Source: DATATV01 sp035551355
Lineage (GTDB): Bacteria; Actinomycetota; Actinomycetes; Mycobacteriales; Pseudonocardiaceae
NCBI GenBank assembly: GCA_035551355.1
Contig: DASZNF010000129.1
Location: 1 to 64,000 of the forward strand
Direction of reading: 5' to 3'
DNA length: 64,000 bases
Part shown: in pieces, positions 32,944 through 41,597 of the stretch
Layout: the number at the start of each line of letters is the position of its first letter
How positions within the stretch are numbered: position 1 is the first letter of the stretch
Notes under the pieces: model-generated
Database searches by the model: none
What the model was told of the DNA's origin: nothing
The model's input: the letters and a program-made list of their open reading frames with translations, nothing else
Program-made: the position numbers and the translations under genes

Positions 32944-34803
32944 GTGTGCGGAATCGTGGGTTACGTCGGCCATCGTCCTGCCCTGGACGTCGTCCTCGCC
33001 GGGCTGCGCCGGCTGGAGTACCGGGGCTACGACTCGGCCGGGGTGGCCGTGCTCACCCCGGACGGGCTGGCCGTGGAGCGCAAGGCGGGCCGGCTGGCCA
33101 ACCTGGAGACCCGGCTGGACGAGATCGGCCGGGACGGGTTCGCGGGGACCGCGGGCATGGGGCACACCCGCTGGGCCACGCACGGCGCCCCGGTGGACCG
33201 CAACTCCCACCCGCACCGGGACACCACCGGCCGGGTTGCCGTGGTGCACAACGGAATCATCGAGAACTTCGCCGCGCTGCGCCGGGAGCTCGAGGCCGAG
33301 GGCGTCGAGCTGGCCAGCGACACCGACACCGAGACCGCGGCCCACCTGATCGCCCGCGCCTACGCCGAGGGCGAGACCAAGGGCGACCTGCCGGCCAGCG
33401 TGCGCGCCGTATGCCGGCGGCTGGAGGGCGCGTTCACCCTGGTGGTCACGCACGCCGACGAGCCGGACACGGTGGTGGCCGCGCGCCGCTCCTCCCCGCT
33501 GGTGGTCGGGGTCGGCGACGGCGAGCACTTCCTGGCCTCGGACGTGGCCGCGTTCATCGAGCACACCCGCCAGGCCGTGGAGCTGGGCCAGGACCAGGTG
33601 GTCATCATCACCCGTGAGGGTTACGAGGTGACCGACTTCGCAGGCGAGCCCGCGCAGGCGTCACCCTTCACGGTGAACTGGGACCTGTCCGCCGCGGAAA
33701 AGGGCGGACACGAGTACTTCATGCTCAAGGAGATCGAGGAGCAGCCCAACGCGCTGGCCGACACCCTGCGCGGGCACTTCGCCAACGGCCGGATCGTGCT
33801 GGACGAGCAGCGCATCACCGACCAGGACCTGCGCGACGTGGACAAGGTGTTCGTGGTCGCCTGCGGCACCGCCTACCACTCCGGCCTGCTGGCCAAGTAC
33901 GCCATCGAGCACTGGTGCCGGCTGCCGGTCGAGGTCGAGCTGGCCAGCGAGTTCCGCTACCGCGACCCGGTGCTGGACCGGGACACGCTGGTGGTCGCCG
34001 TGTCCCAGTCCGGCGAGACCATGGACACCCTGGAAGCGGTGCGGCACGCGCGCACCCAGAAGGCCCGGGTGCTGGCGGTGTGCAACACCAACGGGGCGCA
34101 GATCCCGCGCGAGTCCGACGCGGTGCTCTACACGCACGCGGGCCCGGAGATCGGGGTCGCCTCCACCAAGTGCTTCACCGCCCAGATCGCGGCCAACTAC
34201 CTGGTCGGCCTGGCCCTGGCCCAGGCCCGCGGCACCAAGTACCCGGACGAGGTGGCCCGCGAGTTCGCCGAACTGGAGGCCATGCCCGACGCGCTGCGCC
34301 AGACCCTGTCCACCGTGGAGCAGGTGCGCGAACTGGGCCGGGAGCTGGCCGACTCCAAGGCAGTGCTGTTCCTGGGCCGGCATGTGGGCTACCCGGTGGC
34401 CCTGGAGGGCGCGCTCAAGCTCAAGGAACTGGCCTACATGCACGCCGAGGGCTTCGCCGCGGGCGAGCTCAAGCACGGCCCGATCGCGCTGATCGAGCAG
34501 GGCCTGCCGGTGGTCGTGGTGATGCCCTCGCCCAAGGGCCGGGCCACCCTGCACGCCAAGCTGGTGTCCAACATCAGCGAGATCCAGGCCCGCGGCGCGC
34601 GCACCATCGTGATCGCCGAGGAGGGTGACGAGACCGCCCGGCCGTTCGCCGATCACCTGATCGAGATCCCCGCGGTGCCCACCCTGCTGCAGCCGCTGGT
34701 GGCCACCGTGCCGCTGCAGGTGCTGGCCGCGGAGATCGCCCGGTCCCGCGGTTACGACGTGGACAAGCCGCGCAACCTGGCCAAATCCGTCACCGTCGAG
34801 TAG
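32944..34803 (+). CDS. glmS: Glutamine-fructose-6-phosphate aminotransferase
   Basis: GlmS makes glucosamine-6-phosphate from fructose-6-phosphate and glutamine, the entry to UDP-GlcNAc. The 619-residue protein has the N-terminal glutaminase with Cys2 as nucleophile (MCGIVGYVGHRPA), followed by two SIS sugar-isomerase domains (VACGTAYHSGLLAKY, VSQSGETMDTLEA, LKLKELAYMHAEGFAAGELKHGP) and the end KPRNLAKSVTVE. The start is GTG at 32944, fixed by the need for Cys at position 2. A DasR-like palindrome lies upstream. No glmS ribozyme is present, as expected in actinobacteria. Confidence 0.98.
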   Translation: MCGIVGYVGHRPALDVVLAGLRRLEYRGYDSAGVAVLTPDGLAVERKAGRLANLETRLDEIGRDGFAGTAGMGHTRWATHGAPVDRNSHPHRDTTGRVAVVHNGIIENFAALRRELEAEGVELASDTDTETAAHLIARAYAEGETKGDLPASVRAVCRRLEGAFTLVVTHADEPDTVVAARRSSPLVVGVGDGEHFLASDVAAFIEHTRQAVELGQDQVVIITREGYEVTDFAGEPAQASPFTVNWDLSAAEKGGHEYFMLKEIEEQPNALADTLRGHFANGRIVLDEQRITDQDLRDVDKVFVVACGTAYHSGLLAKYAIEHWCRLPVEVELASEFRYRDPVLDRDTLVVAVSQSGETMDTLEAVRHARTQKARVLAVCNTNGAQIPRESDAVLYTHAGPEIGVASTKCFTAQIAANYLVGLALAQARGTKYPDEVAREFAELEAMPDALRQTLSTVEQVRELGRELADSKAVLFLGRHVGYPVALEGALKLKELAYMHAEGFAAGELKHGPIALIEQGLPVVVVMPSPKGRATLHAKLVSNISEIQARGARTIVIAEEGDETARPFADHLIEIPAVPTLLQPLVATVPLQVLAAEIARSRGYDVDKPRNLAKSVTVE

Positions 34804-34873
34804 GCAGGTCGAGCAGCCAGGTCGAGCAGCCACCGTCGGGTGACCGCTGGGGGCGGGCGGGCACAATACGGCG

Positions 34874-36316
34874 ATGCACGGGATCTGGACGACCGAGCAC
34901 ATCCGCACCGCCGAGGACCAGGTGCTGGCCCGCACGCCGGACGGCGCGCTGATGCGCAAGGCCGCGTTCGCGGTGGCCGCCGAGGCCGCCCTGCTGCTGG
35001 CCGAACACACCGGCGGGGTCTTCGGCCGACGGGTGGTGCTGCTGGTCGGGGCCGGTAACAACGGCGGTGACGCGTTGTGGGCCGGGGCGTTCCTGCGCCG
35101 GCGCGGGGTCGCGGTGCGGGCCGTGCTGCTGGCCCCGGACAAGGCCCATCCGGCTGGGCTGGCCGCACTGCGCAAAGCCGGCGGGCGGATCACCACCGAC
35201 CCCGATCCGGTGCTGGTGGCCGACGCTGACCTGGTGATCGACGGCATCGTCGGACTGTCCGCGCGCGGCCCGCTGCGCCCGGCCGCGGCCGCGCTGGTGG
35301 CCGCGGTGACCGCCCCGATCCTGGCGGTGGACCTGCCCAGCGGGGTGGAACCGGACACCGGCGCGGTGCCCGGAGCCGCGGTGCGGGCCGAGGCCACGGT
35401 GACCTTCGGCGCCCGCAAGTTCGGGCACGTGCTGGCTCCCGGCGCCACCCATTCGGGTCGGGTGCGGCTGGTGGACCTGGGCCTGCCGCTGGGTGACCCC
35501 GATCTGGTGACGCTGGGGGCGGCCGAGATCGGCCGGGCCTGGCCCGCCCCCGGACCGGATGACGACAAGTACAGCCAGGGCGTGACCGGAGTGGCCGCCG
35601 GGTCGGCCCGGTACCCGGGCGCGGCCGTGCTGGCCACCGGGTCGGCGGTGCTGGCCACCTCGGGCATGGTGCGCTTCGCCGGCGGGGCGGCCGACGCGGT
35701 GCTGGCCCGCTGGCCGGAGGTGGTGACCACCGGCGCGGTGGCCGACGCGGGCCGGGTGCAGGCGTGGACCATCGGGCCCGGATTCGGCACCGGCAGTACC
35801 GCCCGGGACGCGCTGCGCCAGGTGTTCTCGGCCGAGGTGCCGGTGTGCGCGGACGCCGACGCGATCACCATGCTGGCCGAGCACCCGGACCTGTGGGACG
35901 CGCGGGAGCCGGGCACCCCGGTGGTGCTCACCCCGCACGCGGGCGAGTTCGCCCGGCTGGCCGGTGAACTCGGCGACGACCGGGTGGCTGCGGCTTCGCG
36001 GGCGGCCCGCCAGTTCGACGCGGTGCTGCTGCTCAAGGGCCACACCACGGTGGTGGCCGCGCCGGACGGCCGGGTGCTGGTCAACCCGGTGCGCTCGGCC
36101 TGGCCGGCCACCGCGGGCTCCGGGGACGTGCTCTCCGGGCTGATCGGCGCGCTGCTGGCCGCGGGACTGGACCCGTGGTTCGCCGCCGGGGCCGCCGCCT
36201 ACCTGCACAGCCTGGCCGGTGAACTGGCCGCCCGGAACGCCCCGGCCCCGGCCTCGGCCATCCAGGCCGCGATCCCGGAAGCGATCCGCACCCTGCGCGC
36301 CGCCGCGGGCCGTTGA
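34874..36316 (+). CDS. nnr: Bifunctional NAD(P)HX epimerase/dehydratase
   Basis: Repairs hydrated NADH and NADPH. The N-terminal YjeF_N epimerase (about residues 1-215) has the family start GIWTTEHIRTAEDQ and the loop VLLVGAGNNGGDALWAGAFL. The C-terminal ADP-dependent dehydratase (about 225-480) has WTIGPGFGTGS, VVLTPHAGEFARL, LLLKGHTTVVA and the catalytic-site run TAGSGDVLSGLIGALL. The 480-residue length is normal. In M. tuberculosis the same gene lies between glmS and alr, as here. Confidence 0.95.
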   Translation: MHGIWTTEHIRTAEDQVLARTPDGALMRKAAFAVAAEAALLLAEHTGGVFGRRVVLLVGAGNNGGDALWAGAFLRRRGVAVRAVLLAPDKAHPAGLAALRKAGGRITTDPDPVLVADADLVIDGIVGLSARGPLRPAAAALVAAVTAPILAVDLPSGVEPDTGAVPGAAVRAEATVTFGARKFGHVLAPGATHSGRVRLVDLGLPLGDPDLVTLGAAEIGRAWPAPGPDDDKYSQGVTGVAAGSARYPGAAVLATGSAVLATSGMVRFAGGAADAVLARWPEVVTTGAVADAGRVQAWTIGPGFGTGSTARDALRQVFSAEVPVCADADAITMLAEHPDLWDAREPGTPVVLTPHAGEFARLAGELGDDRVAAASRAARQFDAVLLLKGHTTVVAAPDGRVLVNPVRSAWPATAGSGDVLSGLIGALLAAGLDPWFAAGAAAYLHSLAGELAARNAPAPASAIQAAIPEAIRTLRAAAGR

Positions 36317-36324
36317 TCACCTGG

Positions 36325-36425
36325 TCGTGGGGGACGGCGTGGGCGGGGCCCTCGCCGCGGACGGCGGATCACTGATCGTGGGGACGGCGTGGGCGAGGCC
36401 CCCACCGCGGACGGCGGATCACTGA
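36325..36425 (+). repeat. Two-copy 50-bp tandem repeat between nnr and alr
   Basis: Copies at 36325-36375 (51 bp) and 36376-36425 (50 bp) differ by one G in a run and about four substitutions. Each ends CGGACGGCGGATCACTGA. The repeat begins 8 bases after nnr ends. No open frame or known element is associated; it looks like a recent duplication of spacer DNA. Confidence 0.85.
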
Positions 36426-36509
36426 TCGACCCTGCGGTGTGGGCTGTGCCACCCCTCCGGTGGCCACCGTTACCGGCACGGTCGACCGGCGGTATGCGAG
36501 CATCGGCGC

Positions 36510-37763
36510 GTGCACGGCGGCATCTCCGACCCCCAGCGGGCGACCCGGTCCGACGCCCCGGTCCGCGCCGAGGCGCTGATCGATCTGGACGCGATCCGGC
36601 ACAACGTGCGGCTGCTGGCCGCGCGGGCGGCCGGCTCCGGCGCGGCCACCCTGGTCGCGGTCAAGGCCGACGCCTACGGACACGGCGCGGTCCCGGTGGC
36701 GCGGGCGGCGGTCGAGGCGGGCGCGGCCTGGCTCGGCTCCTGTTCGGTGGCCGAGGCCCTCGCCCTGCGCGCGGCGGGCATCGAGGTGCCGGTGCTGGCC
36801 TGGCTGGACCTGCCGGGCACCGACCGCGCCCCCGCCATCACCGCCGGAATCGACCTGGGCGCGTCCTCGCCCGCCGAGTTCGACGTGGTGGCCGAGGCGG
36901 CCGGGCGGGCGGACCGGCCGGCCCGGGTGCATCTCAAGATCGACACCGGACTGTCCCGCAACGGCTGCCCGGCCGAGGACTGGCCCGAACTGGTGCGCCG
37001 GGCCCGGCAGGCGGCCGACGCCGGGCGGGTCGAGGTGGTCGCGGTGTGGTCGCACCTGGCCTGCGCCGACGAGCCGGGTCACCCGTCCGTGGACGCTCAG
37101 GCCCGCCGGTTCGACCTGGCCTACCGGGAGGCCCGCGCGGCCGGGCTGAACCCGCTGCGTCACCTGGCCAACTCGGCGGCCACCATGACCCGCCCCGATC
37201 TGCACTTCGACCTGGTCCGGGTGGGCATCGCCAGCTACGGCCTTGGCGTGCTGGCCGATCCGCTGCCCGGCTCGATCGCCACCGCGCCCTCGCCGGGCCC
37301 GGCCGACCTGCGCCCGGCGATGACCTTCCGGTCCTCGGTCGTGTCCACCAAACGGGTGGCCGCGGGCGAGGGCGTGTCCTACGGGCTCACCTGGGTCGCG
37401 GAGCGGGACACCACGCTCGCTCTCGTCCCGGTCGGCTATGGCGATGGCGTGCCCCGGACGCTGTCCGGCCGGTTGTCGGTGTGGCTGGCCGGGGCCCGGC
37501 GGCCGGTGGTCGGGCGGGTCAGCATGGACCAGATCGTGGTGGACTGCGGCGATCACCCGATCGAGCCGGGTGCCGAGGTGATCCTGTTCGGGCCGGGAAC
37601 CCACGGCGAGCCGACCGCCGGGGAGTGGGCCGACCTGCTGGGCACCATCGACTACGAGATCGTCACCGGGATGTACCGGCCCCGGCTGATGCGCCGCTAC
37701 CTGCACCGGACCCCGGCGGCCGAGAGCCGGCCGGCCACTCGATCGGGCGAGCCCGCGATATGA
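36510..37763 (+). CDS. alr: Alanine racemase
   Basis: PLP enzyme that makes D-alanine for peptidoglycan. Lys52 (VAVKADAYGHG) holds the cofactor and Tyr291 (GVSYGLTWVA) is the second catalytic base. The substrate loop around VHLKIDTGLSRNGC and the C-terminal beta domain (MDQIVVDCGDH) are intact. The start is GTG at 36510. The stop overlaps the next ATG (ATGA, 37760-37763), coupling it to an alpha/beta hydrolase and then tsaE, a common actinobacterial order. Confidence 0.97.
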   Translation: MHGGISDPQRATRSDAPVRAEALIDLDAIRHNVRLLAARAAGSGAATLVAVKADAYGHGAVPVARAAVEAGAAWLGSCSVAEALALRAAGIEVPVLAWLDLPGTDRAPAITAGIDLGASSPAEFDVVAEAAGRADRPARVHLKIDTGLSRNGCPAEDWPELVRRARQAADAGRVEVVAVWSHLACADEPGHPSVDAQARRFDLAYREARAAGLNPLRHLANSAATMTRPDLHFDLVRVGIASYGLGVLADPLPGSIATAPSPGPADLRPAMTFRSSVVSTKRVAAGEGVSYGLTWVAERDTTLALVPVGYGDGVPRTLSGRLSVWLAGARRPVVGRVSMDQIVVDCGDHPIEPGAEVILFGPGTHGEPTAGEWADLLGTIDYEIVTGMYRPRLMRRYLHRTPAAESRPATRSGEPAI

Positions 37764-38851
37764 AGCTGGACAGACAGGTCATCGGGATCGCCGGGGCGGT
37801 TGTCGGCGCGGCCACCGCGGGGCTGACCGTGGCCGGGGTGATCCAGTCCCGGCGGCGGGCCGCGGAACGGGTCGACCCCTACGCCGACGAGCCGCTGGGC
37901 CTGCTGCCCCCGGACCACACCCGCACGGTGGCGGCCGAGGACGGGGTGCCGCTGTCGGTGGAGACCGTGGACCCGGGCGACGGTGGCAAACCCGATGTCA
38001 CCGTCATCGAGGTGCACGGCCTGGCGCTGAGCCGGCGCTGCTTCCACTTCCAGCGCCGGGACCTGGCCACCCTGACCGAGCCGCGGGTCCGGCAGGTGCT
38101 CTACGACCAGCGCGGGCACGGCCGCTCCGGCCGGCCGTCCGAGGATTCGTGCACCATCGAGCAGCTCGGCCGGGACCTGGACGTGGTGATCCGCTCGGTG
38201 GCGCCGGACGGCCCGCTGGCGCTCGTCGGCCACTCCATGGGCGGCATGTCGATCATGGCGCTGGCCGAACAGCAGCCCGAGCTGTTCGCCGAGCGGGTGT
38301 GCGGGGTCGCGCTGATCGCCACTTCCGCAGGCGAGGTCGGCCGCAAGGGCCTGCCCCGGCCCATCCTGTCCCGGCACAACCCGCTGACCCGCACGGTCGG
38401 CGAGGTGGCCGCCTGGCAGCCGGAGCTGGTCGACTGGATCCGCACCGCGGGCGGCGGGCTGACCCGGCAGGGCGTGCGCAGGCTGGCCTTCGGCGACCGC
38501 GCGGTGTCGGCCGGTCTGGTCGACTTCATGGTGGAGATGCTCGCGGTCACCCCGGTGCCGGTGCTCACCGACTTCGTGCCCACCCTTGGCACGCACGACC
38601 GATATGCCGCGCTGGCCGGGCTGCGGCACTGCGAGACCCTGGTGGTGCACGGCGACCGGGACCGCATCACGCCCTATCCGCACGGCGCGCGGATCGCCGC
38701 CGGACTGCCCGACGCGGCCCTGCTGCGGGTGTTCGGCGCCGGGCACATGGTCATGCTCGAGGAATCCGAACTGGTCACCGAGGAACTGGTCGGGCTGTTG
38801 CGGCGCAGCACGGCGAACCTGCGCGCATCACGGAGGCGAAGGCGCAAGTGA
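37760..38851 (+). CDS. Membrane-anchored alpha/beta hydrolase
   Basis: A 363-residue alpha/beta hydrolase. An N-terminal hydrophobic segment (about 7-28, IGIAGAVVGAATAGLTVAGVI) is followed by RRR, so it is probably a membrane anchor. The core has the HG motif (VHGLALSRRCFHFQ), the nucleophile elbow GHSMGGMS and the catalytic His in GAGHMVMLEES. It lies in the alr-hydrolase-tsaE unit with 4-base overlaps at both ends. A lipase or esterase role is possible; the substrate is unknown. Confidence 0.92.
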   Translation: MKLDRQVIGIAGAVVGAATAGLTVAGVIQSRRRAAERVDPYADEPLGLLPPDHTRTVAAEDGVPLSVETVDPGDGGKPDVTVIEVHGLALSRRCFHFQRRDLATLTEPRVRQVLYDQRGHGRSGRPSEDSCTIEQLGRDLDVVIRSVAPDGPLALVGHSMGGMSIMALAEQQPELFAERVCGVALIATSAGEVGRKGLPRPILSRHNPLTRTVGEVAAWQPELVDWIRTAGGGLTRQGVRRLAFGDRAVSAGLVDFMVEMLAVTPVPVLTDFVPTLGTHDRYAALAGLRHCETLVVHGDRDRITPYPHGARIAAGLPDAALLRVFGAGHMVMLEESELVTEELVGLLRRSTANLRASRRRRRK

Positions 38852-39318
38852 CGACGAAACTCACCGCGGTGGAACTGCCCGAGGTCGCCGACACCGAGGC
38901 GTTCGGCCGGCGGCTGGGCGCGCTGCTGCGCGCCGGTGACCTGGTGCTGCTGGCCGGTCCGCTCGGCGCGGGCAAGACCGCGCTCGTTCGGGGCATCGGC
39001 GCGGGCATGGGGGTGACCGGCACGATCAGCTCACCGACCTTCGTGATCGCCCGGCTGCACCGGCCCGCCCCGGGCGGCTCGGGCACCCCGCTGGTGCACG
39101 TGGACGCCTACCGACTGGGTGACGACCTGGACCTGCTGGACGACCTGGACCTGGACACCGAGCTGGCCGACGCGGCCGTGGTGGTCGAGTGGGGCGAGGG
39201 CGCGGCCCAGCGGTTGAACGCCGATCACCTGCTGGTCCGGCTGGACCGCAGGCCCGACGACGTCCGGCTGGCCACCCTCGAACCGCACGGCGACTGGGCC
39301 ACCCGCGAACTCCCCTGA
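38848..39318 (+). CDS. tsaE: tRNA t6A biosynthesis ATPase TsaE
   Basis: TsaE is the P-loop ATPase that works with TsaB and TsaD to make N6-threonylcarbamoyladenosine at A37 of tRNAs. The 156-residue protein shows Walker A GPLGAGKTAL, SSPTFVIARLH, a Walker B-like VHVDAYRLG and VVEWGEG. The start is GTG 38848 within a GTGA overlap with the hydrolase. Its stop codon lies within the first copy of a 15-bp tandem repeat. Confidence 0.96.
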   Translation: MTTKLTAVELPEVADTEAFGRRLGALLRAGDLVLLAGPLGAGKTALVRGIGAGMGVTGTISSPTFVIARLHRPAPGGSGTPLVHVDAYRLGDDLDLLDDLDLDTELADAAVVVEWGEGAAQRLNADHLLVRLDRRPDDVRLATLEPHGDWATRELP

Positions 39319-39354
39319 CCAGGCCTCCCCTGACCAGGCCTCCCCTGACCAGGC
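39310..39354 (+). repeat. 15-bp tandem repeat spanning the tsaE stop
   Basis: Three exact copies of CTCCCCTGACCAGGC run from 39310 to 39354. The TGA of tsaE lies within the first copy, so the other two are past the stop. A run of three GGACCCGAA units follows (about 39371-39400). The array is small and may vary in copy number between strains. Confidence 0.85.
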
Positions 39355-39420
39355 CGGAAAGCCTGGCCCAGGACCCGAAAGGGACCCGAAGGGACCCGAA
39401 ATGGCCCCGATATGCGCCGA

Positions 39421-39450
39421 AGGGCCGCGGCACGCGGATGCCACGGCCCT
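39421..39450. terminator. Hairpin between tsaE and trxA
   Basis: AGGGCCGCGGC (39421-39431) pairs with GCCACGGCCCT (39440-39450) with one mismatch. It lies between convergent genes and could terminate both. Confidence 0.55.
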
Positions 39451-39587
39451 CCGGCTGAGGGCACACCGAAGGCCGCCGGGCACACCGGAAGCCTGCGGTG
39501 CGAGCCGGATTGGTCAGATCCGACTCTCACCTATCCAGACGTACTTCCCCCGGTTCGGTTGCCCCACATGTGGACTTCCCCGTCAAC

Positions 39588-39941
39588 TCAATCCAGCTGG
39601 GGCAGCAACGCGTCCCACAGCGCCGCCTTCGGCCGGGCGCCCACCAGCGTGAGCACGGGTGCGCCGTCCCGGTAGAGGATCATCGTCGGCGCGGCCATGA
39701 TCCGCTGATCGCGGGCGGTGGCCGGGTTGGCGTCGATGTCCACCTTGACGATGGCCAGCTGGCCGGCGTGCTCGGCGGCCAGCTCGGCCAGCACCGGGCC
39801 GAGCATCCGGCACGGACCGCACCAGGTCGCCCAGTACTCCACCAGCACCGCCCCGGAGCCACCCAGCACCCGCTGGGCGAAGTCCTGGTCGGTCACCTCG
39901 GTGACGACGCCGGTGTGCTGCTCTTGCTGTGACACGGCCAT
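39588..39941 (-). CDS. trxA: Thioredoxin
   Basis: A 117-residue thioredoxin with the redox centre WCGPC (Cys41 and Cys44), the preceding VLVEYWAT strand and the cis-Pro loop AAPTMILY. It reduces protein disulfides in the cytosol. The ATG at 39941 lies inside the 3' end of the MerR gene on the same strand (49-base overlap), so the two are co-transcribed and the regulator is likely to control its neighbour. Confidence 0.95.
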   Translation of the reverse strand: MAVSQQEQHTGVVTEVTDQDFAQRVLGGSGAVLVEYWATWCGPCRMLGPVLAELAAEHAGQLAIVKVDIDANPATARDQRIMAAPTMILYRDGAPVLTLVGARPKAALWDALLPQLD

Positions 39942-40330
39942 TGTTGTTCCTCTTCCTGATCGGTGTCCCCGCAACGAGGGCGGCCCTCGATCCCGGCCAG
40001 CTGCTCCCGCAGGTGGGTGCGCACCACCTCCAGCTTGTCGATGCACTCCTCGACCTCGGCCAGCTTGCGCCGGTACACCGCCACCGAGGCCGGGCACGCG
40101 TCCCCGGTCGGGTGACCCGAGCGCAGGCACTCCACGAACGGGCGGGTCTCCTCCAGTCCGAAGCCGATCCGCAGCAGCGCCCGGATCTCCCGCACCACCC
40201 GCAGGTCCGCCTCGTCGTAGTCGCGGTGCCCGGCCGAGGTGCGGCGGGCCGACAACAGCCCCTGCTCCTCGTAGTAGCGCAGGGATCTGGTGCTGGTGCC
40301 GGCCAGTTCGGCCAGTTCCCCGATCCGCAT
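39893..40330 (-). CDS. MerR-family regulator upstream of thioredoxin
   Basis: A 145-residue MerR protein. The N-terminal winged HTH is clear (MRIGELAELAGTSTRSLRYY, then EEQGLLSARRTSAGHRDY), followed by the dimerisation coiled coil (about 80-115). Cysteines at 68, 79, 96 and 120 could sense thiol stress or metal, fitting its overlap with a thioredoxin gene. The C-terminal 16 residues are encoded within trxA. A TTGAC-containing imperfect palindrome lies upstream (40370-40387). Confidence 0.9.
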   Translation of the reverse strand: MRIGELAELAGTSTRSLRYYEEQGLLSARRTSAGHRDYDEADLRVVREIRALLRIGFGLEETRPFVECLRSGHPTGDACPASVAVYRRKLAEVEECIDKLEVVRTHLREQLAGIEGRPRCGDTDQEEEQQWPCHSKSSTPASSPR

Positions 40331-40369
40331 CCGCCCTCCTCGATTCCTCGTGCCCCACCGAAGCTAGGG

Positions 40370-40387
40370 CTTGACACCGACGTGAAG
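40370..40387. promoter_or_regulatory. Candidate MerR-type operator
   Basis: CTTGACACCGACGTGAAG is an imperfect palindrome (CTTGACAC versus CTTCACGT) in the 80-base gap between the divergent merR and tsaB genes. MerR proteins bind such sites between -35 and -10 elements with long spacing. TTGACA here could serve as a -35 for tsaB, with no good -10 at standard spacing. Confidence 0.4.
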
Positions 40388-40410
40388 TCCAGCACTCGTA
40401 GGCTGGTGGC

Positions 40411-41091
40411 GTGATCGTGCTTGCCGTGGACACCGCGACGCCCGCCGTGACCGCGGGCGTCGTCGAGCTGACCGACTCCGCCGCTGCCCCCGCCGTGCTG
40501 GCCGAACGGGTCACCGTGGACGCCCGGGCGCACGGCGAACTGCTCACCCCGCACATCCAGGATGCGCTGCGCACCGCCGGAGTGCCGGCGGCCGAGCTGA
40601 CCGCGGTCGTGGTCGGGGCCGGGCCGGGGCCGTTCACCGGGCTGCGGGTGGGCCTGGTCACCGCGGCCGCGTTCGGGCACGCGCTGGAGATCCCGGTGCA
40701 CCCGGTGTGCTCGCTGGACGCGATCGCCGCCGAACTGCCCGACGGCCCGTCCACTCTGGTGGTCACCGACGCACGCCGCCGGGAGGTCTACTGGGCCGCC
40801 TACGACCCGGCCGGGGCACGTACCCACGGCCCGGCGGTGGCCAAGCCGGCCGAGGTCGCCGACAAGCTCGCCGAACTGGGCGTCGCCCGGGCCGCCGGTG
40901 CGGGTGCGGCGCAGTACGCCGAGGCGCTGGGCCTGCCCGTCGCCGGCCCGCAGTTCCCCGGTCCGCGTGGGCTGGTCGCGGTGGCCGCGGCGGCGTTGCG
41001 TGCGGGCGCGGAACCCGCTCCGCTGACCCCGCTGTATCTGCGCCGGCCGGACGCGACGGTGCCGGGCGCGCCCAAGCAGGTGCGCACGTGA
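40411..41091 (+). CDS. tsaB: tRNA t6A biosynthesis protein TsaB
   Basis: TsaB is the ASKHA-fold partner of TsaD in t6A synthesis. The 226-residue protein has the family start (IVLAVDTATPAVTAGVVE), the loop VVVGAGPGPFTGLRVGLVTA and the segment VVTDARRREVYWAAYD. The start is GTG at 40411. It overlaps rimI by 4 bases (GTGA, 41088-41091), the usual tsaB-rimI-tsaD order. Confidence 0.96.
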   Translation: MIVLAVDTATPAVTAGVVELTDSAAAPAVLAERVTVDARAHGELLTPHIQDALRTAGVPAAELTAVVVGAGPGPFTGLRVGLVTAAAFGHALEIPVHPVCSLDAIAAELPDGPSTLVVTDARRREVYWAAYDPAGARTHGPAVAKPAEVADKLAELGVARAAGAGAAQYAEALGLPVAGPQFPGPRGLVAVAAAALRAGAEPAPLTPLYLRRPDATVPGAPKQVRT

Positions 41092-41597
41092 CGGTGCGGA
41101 TCGCCCGGCTGCGCCGGTCGGACGCGGTGCGCTGCGCCGAACTGGAACGGGAGCTGTTTCCCGGCGAAGATCCTTGGCGCGCCTCGGTTTTCCGCACCGA
41201 ACTGGACCAGGGACATCACTATTTCGGCGCCTACGACGAGGATGGCGTGCTGGTCGGCTACGCCGGGCTGGCGGTCAACGGGCGCAAGCCGGACTTCGAG
41301 GCCAGCGTGCACACCATCGGCGTGACCGGGTCCTGGCAGGGCCGCGGGGTGGGCAAGATGCTGCTGCGCACCCTGCTGGAGATCGCGGATTCCGTTGCCG
41401 CGCCGGTGTTTCTGGAAGTGCGCACGGACAACGCGGCGGCCATCGGCATGTACGAGCGGCACGGGTTCACCCGGCTGGGCCTGCGCCGCGGCTACTACCA
41501 GCCCTCCGGCGCGGACGCGTACACCATGGGACGCCGGCCGACTGGCAGGTCCACTGTGGACAATGAAGGGCGGAGTGGTGAGTTCGGTGTTGGGTGA
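41088..41597 (+). CDS. rimI: Ribosomal protein S18-alanine N-acetyltransferase
   Basis: GNAT acetyltransferase that modifies the N-terminus of S18. The 169-residue protein has the acetyl-CoA loop QGRGVGKMLL and the RimI-like LEVRTDNAAAIGMYERHGF, followed by RRGYYQPSGADAYTM. The start is GTG 41088 in a GTGA overlap with tsaB. The gene runs 20 bases into tsaD. The tail after about residue 150 is not conserved. Confidence 0.94.
   Translation: MTVRIARLRRSDAVRCAELERELFPGEDPWRASVFRTELDQGHHYFGAYDEDGVLVGYAGLAVNGRKPDFEASVHTIGVTGSWQGRGVGKMLLRTLLEIADSVAAPVFLEVRTDNAAAIGMYERHGFTRLGLRRGYYQPSGADAYTMGRRPTGRSTVDNEGRSGEFGVG

Noticed and set aside
33661..36111. Minus-strand open frame of 816 codons opposite glmS and nnr
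   Set aside because: It crosses two secure plus-strand genes and has only antisense-type composition.
36389..37759. Upstream extension of the alpha/beta hydrolase frame across alr
   Set aside because: Out-of-frame shadow of alanine racemase; the hydrolase starts at the ATGA overlap at 37760.
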